Assembly (NCBI GenBank): GCA_964551295.1
Contig: CAZKDJ010000208.1
Location: forward strand, 1 to 7,040
From: JAFGED01 sp964551295
Lineage (GTDB): Bacteria; Chloroflexota; Anaerolineae; B4-G1
DNA length: 7,040 nt
Direction of reading: 5' to 3'
The notes under the pieces are model-generated. The model was not told where the DNA came from, did not search any database, and was given only the letters and a program-made list of their open reading frames with translations. The position numbers and the translations under genes were made by a program. Shown in pieces: positions 5,505-7,040 of this stretch (position 1 is the stretch's first letter; every line of letters begins with the position of its first letter).

Positions 5505-7040
5505 TTATTTGATCTCAAGGGGAAGAGTGAAGGTAAACGTGCTTCCTGTCCCTACCTCACTCTCTGCCCACACCTGGCCTTGGTGTTTCTCAACGATGGA
5601 TTTGACCAATGCCAACCCCAGGCCCGTCCCCGAGGTCTCTCGTATCTTGGGGTAATTGGCACGGAAGAATTTGTCGAACACATAGGGCAGATCGACCGGC
5701 GGGATGCCGACGCCGGTGTCTATAACCTGGCCCATCACTCGATTGTCTAGCGCTTCGACCCGGACGGTGATCGTTCCTTCATCCGTGTACTTGATGGCAT
5801 TGTCGATCAGGTTGTGCCATACCTGCGTGATAAGTTGGCGGTCGACCTCTATCGGCGGGTGGTGATTCAGGTCGTGCCGGATGGCGAGGCCTTTGACCGA
5901 GGCGATGTGGGCCAGGTCTTCGGCAGCCTCACGGGCCAGCTGCCCCAACTGAACGGAGGCCCTTTCAAGTGGCATACCCATTTCAAGCTTCGCCAAGTCG
6001 AGCAGGTCTTCGGTCAGATCGGCCATGCGATGCACGACTCTCGTAGCTCGCTTGAGGGCGTCCCGCCGCTCTGCTTGCGGGAAGCTTTTCTCTTGGGCGA
6101 TCTCCACGTTCCCCAGGATGGCATTGAGTGGCGAACGCAGGTCGTGGGACACGGAGGCGACAAACTCGTCCTTCATGCGGGCTAGATGCTTAAAGTGGGT
6201 TACGTCGTGCATGGTCAATACCAAACCGGTGCCGGCGACCGGGGCGGCGGCGATGTGGAAGCTCTGCTCTCCGATGTCGATTTCCGCCTTGGTGACGCCG
6301 GCGACCGTTTCGATCTGACCGAGAAACTCTTGTACGCTGGGCGGGAACTGATCGCTTTGCCGCGCTTTGAGAATTTGCCGGGCAGGGGGGTTGATCGCCA
6401 GGACTTGGCCTTTTGTATCCAGTAGAGCGATCGCGTCGGTGGCCGTTTTGATCGTCAGCGACAGCCGCTTGCGTTCCAGTTCTGCCTGTCGGTACAGTTT
6501 TTCCAGCTCTCGCTGCGCAGCCACGCGCTCGGTGATATCGCGCAGCAGGATGATCTGTCCGACCGGCTTGGCTTTGTGCAGGAGTGGGGTGACGCCCAAC
6601 GAGAGGACGCGTTCGCCATCCGGCGTGTCGAACGATACGTCGCGCCTATGCGTGCACGCGTCCCGAGCGAGGGCGAGTAGGGCCTGGTTTAGCTCGGTGA
6701 TGTGCGTCGCCTCGGCCAATGGCTGCCCAACGATTGGGCGCGATGCTGCTTCCAGCATCGCTCGGGCGACCGGATTTGCGTCTACGATGCGGCCTTTGAC
6801 GTCCGTCACGATGACGCCTTCTGGCACTTGCTCGATGATGGCCTGGCGTGCGACCGGCCGGATGTCCAGGAAGCGGTAGCGAAAGATGGCGATGGCCACT
6901 AGCACGCCGCTCAAAGAGAACAAGGGGGAGTCGAGGCCCCAGGGGAACAGGTCGAGGTGCCGGATCTGTTGGGTGACTATGTTGGCCACCACGGGTATAG
7001 CGCCGGCGATGACCATCAGCGTTGTCTGCGAGCGATAGAT
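5505..7040 (-). CDS. Membrane sensor histidine kinase, 7TM-PAS-PAS-HisKA-HATPase (5' end missing)
   Basis: The visible 511 residues are open at the right edge; the in-frame ATG at 7016 is internal, because codons before it read IYRSQTTL, typical of the last helices of the histidine-kinase 7TM sensor region. Numbering from that internal Met: two membrane helices (about 1-18 and 31-46) ending FRYRFLDIRPVARQAI, PAS (60-165, ending RDITER), a second PAS-like domain (187-275), HisKA (281-345) with phospho-acceptor His291 in SVSHDLRSP, and HATPase_c (394-501) with N box HNLIDNAIKY (401-410), G1 DTGVGIP (433-439), F box FDKFFRAN (447-454) and G2 GTGLGLALV (463-471). All catalytic motifs are intact, so it should be an active kinase. 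It would phosphorylate a response regulator that is not in this window. It is convergent with the sigma/zinc-finger genes; the stop is TAA at 5507-5505. Confidence 0.92.
   Translation of the reverse strand: MYRSQTTLMVIAGAIPVVANIVTQQIRHLDLFPWGLDSPLFSLSGVLVAIAIFRYRFLDIRPVARQAIIEQVPEGVIVTDVKGRIVDANPVARAMLEAASRPIVGQPLAEATHITELNQALLALARDACTHRRDVSFDTPDGERVLSLGVTPLLHKAKPVGQIILLRDITERVAAQRELEKLYRQAELERKRLSLTIKTATDAIALLDTKGQVLAINPPARQILKARQSDQFPPSVQEFLGQIETVAGVTKAEIDIGEQSFHIAAAPVAGTGLVLTMHDVTHFKHLARMKDEFVASVSHDLRSPLNAILGNVEIAQEKSFPQAERRDALKRATRVVHRMADLTEDLLDLAKLEMGMPLERASVQLGQLAREAAEDLAHIASVKGLAIRHDLNHHPPIEVDRQLITQVWHNLIDNAIKYTDEGTITVRVEALDNRVMGQVIDTGVGIPPVDLPYVFDKFFRANYPKIRETSGTGLGLALVKSIVEKHQGQVWAESEVGTGSTFTFTLPLEIK

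Noticed and set aside
5814..6879. Several + strand open frames opposite the histidine kinase
   Set aside because: They overlap a - strand gene with every kinase motif intact and show no family signature.
7014..7016. ATG as the true start of the histidine kinase
   Set aside because: The frame stays open to the window edge and the codons before it continue the family's 7TM sequence, so this Met is internal.

Overview
The window is a GC-rich fragment, probably at the edge of a metagenomic contig: the first ~40 bases are an almost pure G/C homopolymer that looks artefactual. Gene content and protein style (a Soj-type ParA, multi-PAS/GAF sensors, a 7TM-type histidine kinase, an LCP protein with a long Pro/Thr/Ser stalk, an ECF sigma factor with a small zinc-finger partner) suggest Chloroflexota, perhaps an Anaerolineae-like lineage. 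This placement is inference from gene style; there is no rRNA or other phylogenetic marker here.

Left part (about 41-4335, + strand): the tail of an unidentified upstream gene runs into a complete ParA/Soj-family ATPase gene. That gene overlaps by 8 nt a very long gene for a 1153-residue protein. The protein is modular: PAS, GAF, PAS and a GAF-like domain on the presumed cytoplasmic side, then one basic-flanked membrane helix, a ~115-residue Pro/Ser/Thr stalk with short tandem repeats, an extracytoplasmic LytR-CpsA-Psr (LCP) phosphotransferase domain and a LytR_C-like domain. A weak intrinsic terminator follows. This is the most striking object in the window. It looks like a cell-envelope glycopolymer ligase wired to cytoplasmic small-molecule, redox or light-type sensor modules and co-translated with a positioning ATPase. 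The reading frame is uninterrupted across all modules.

Middle part (4411-5410, + strand): a consensus-like promoter whose predicted +1 falls on the A of the start codon drives an ECF-type sigma factor, implying a leaderless mRNA. Next comes a 78-residue soluble zinc-binding anti-sigma-like protein (zf-HC2/ZAS), then a strong intrinsic terminator.

Right part (5411-7040): a ~60-bp imperfect palindromic element lies in the convergent intergenic space. Beyond it, on the - strand, is the 3' three-quarters or so of a membrane histidine kinase (end of a 7TM sensor region, two PAS domains, HisKA, HATPase_c) that continues past the right edge of the window. No stretch longer than 300 bases lacks a gene. 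I saw no tRNA, rRNA, CRISPR array or transposase.
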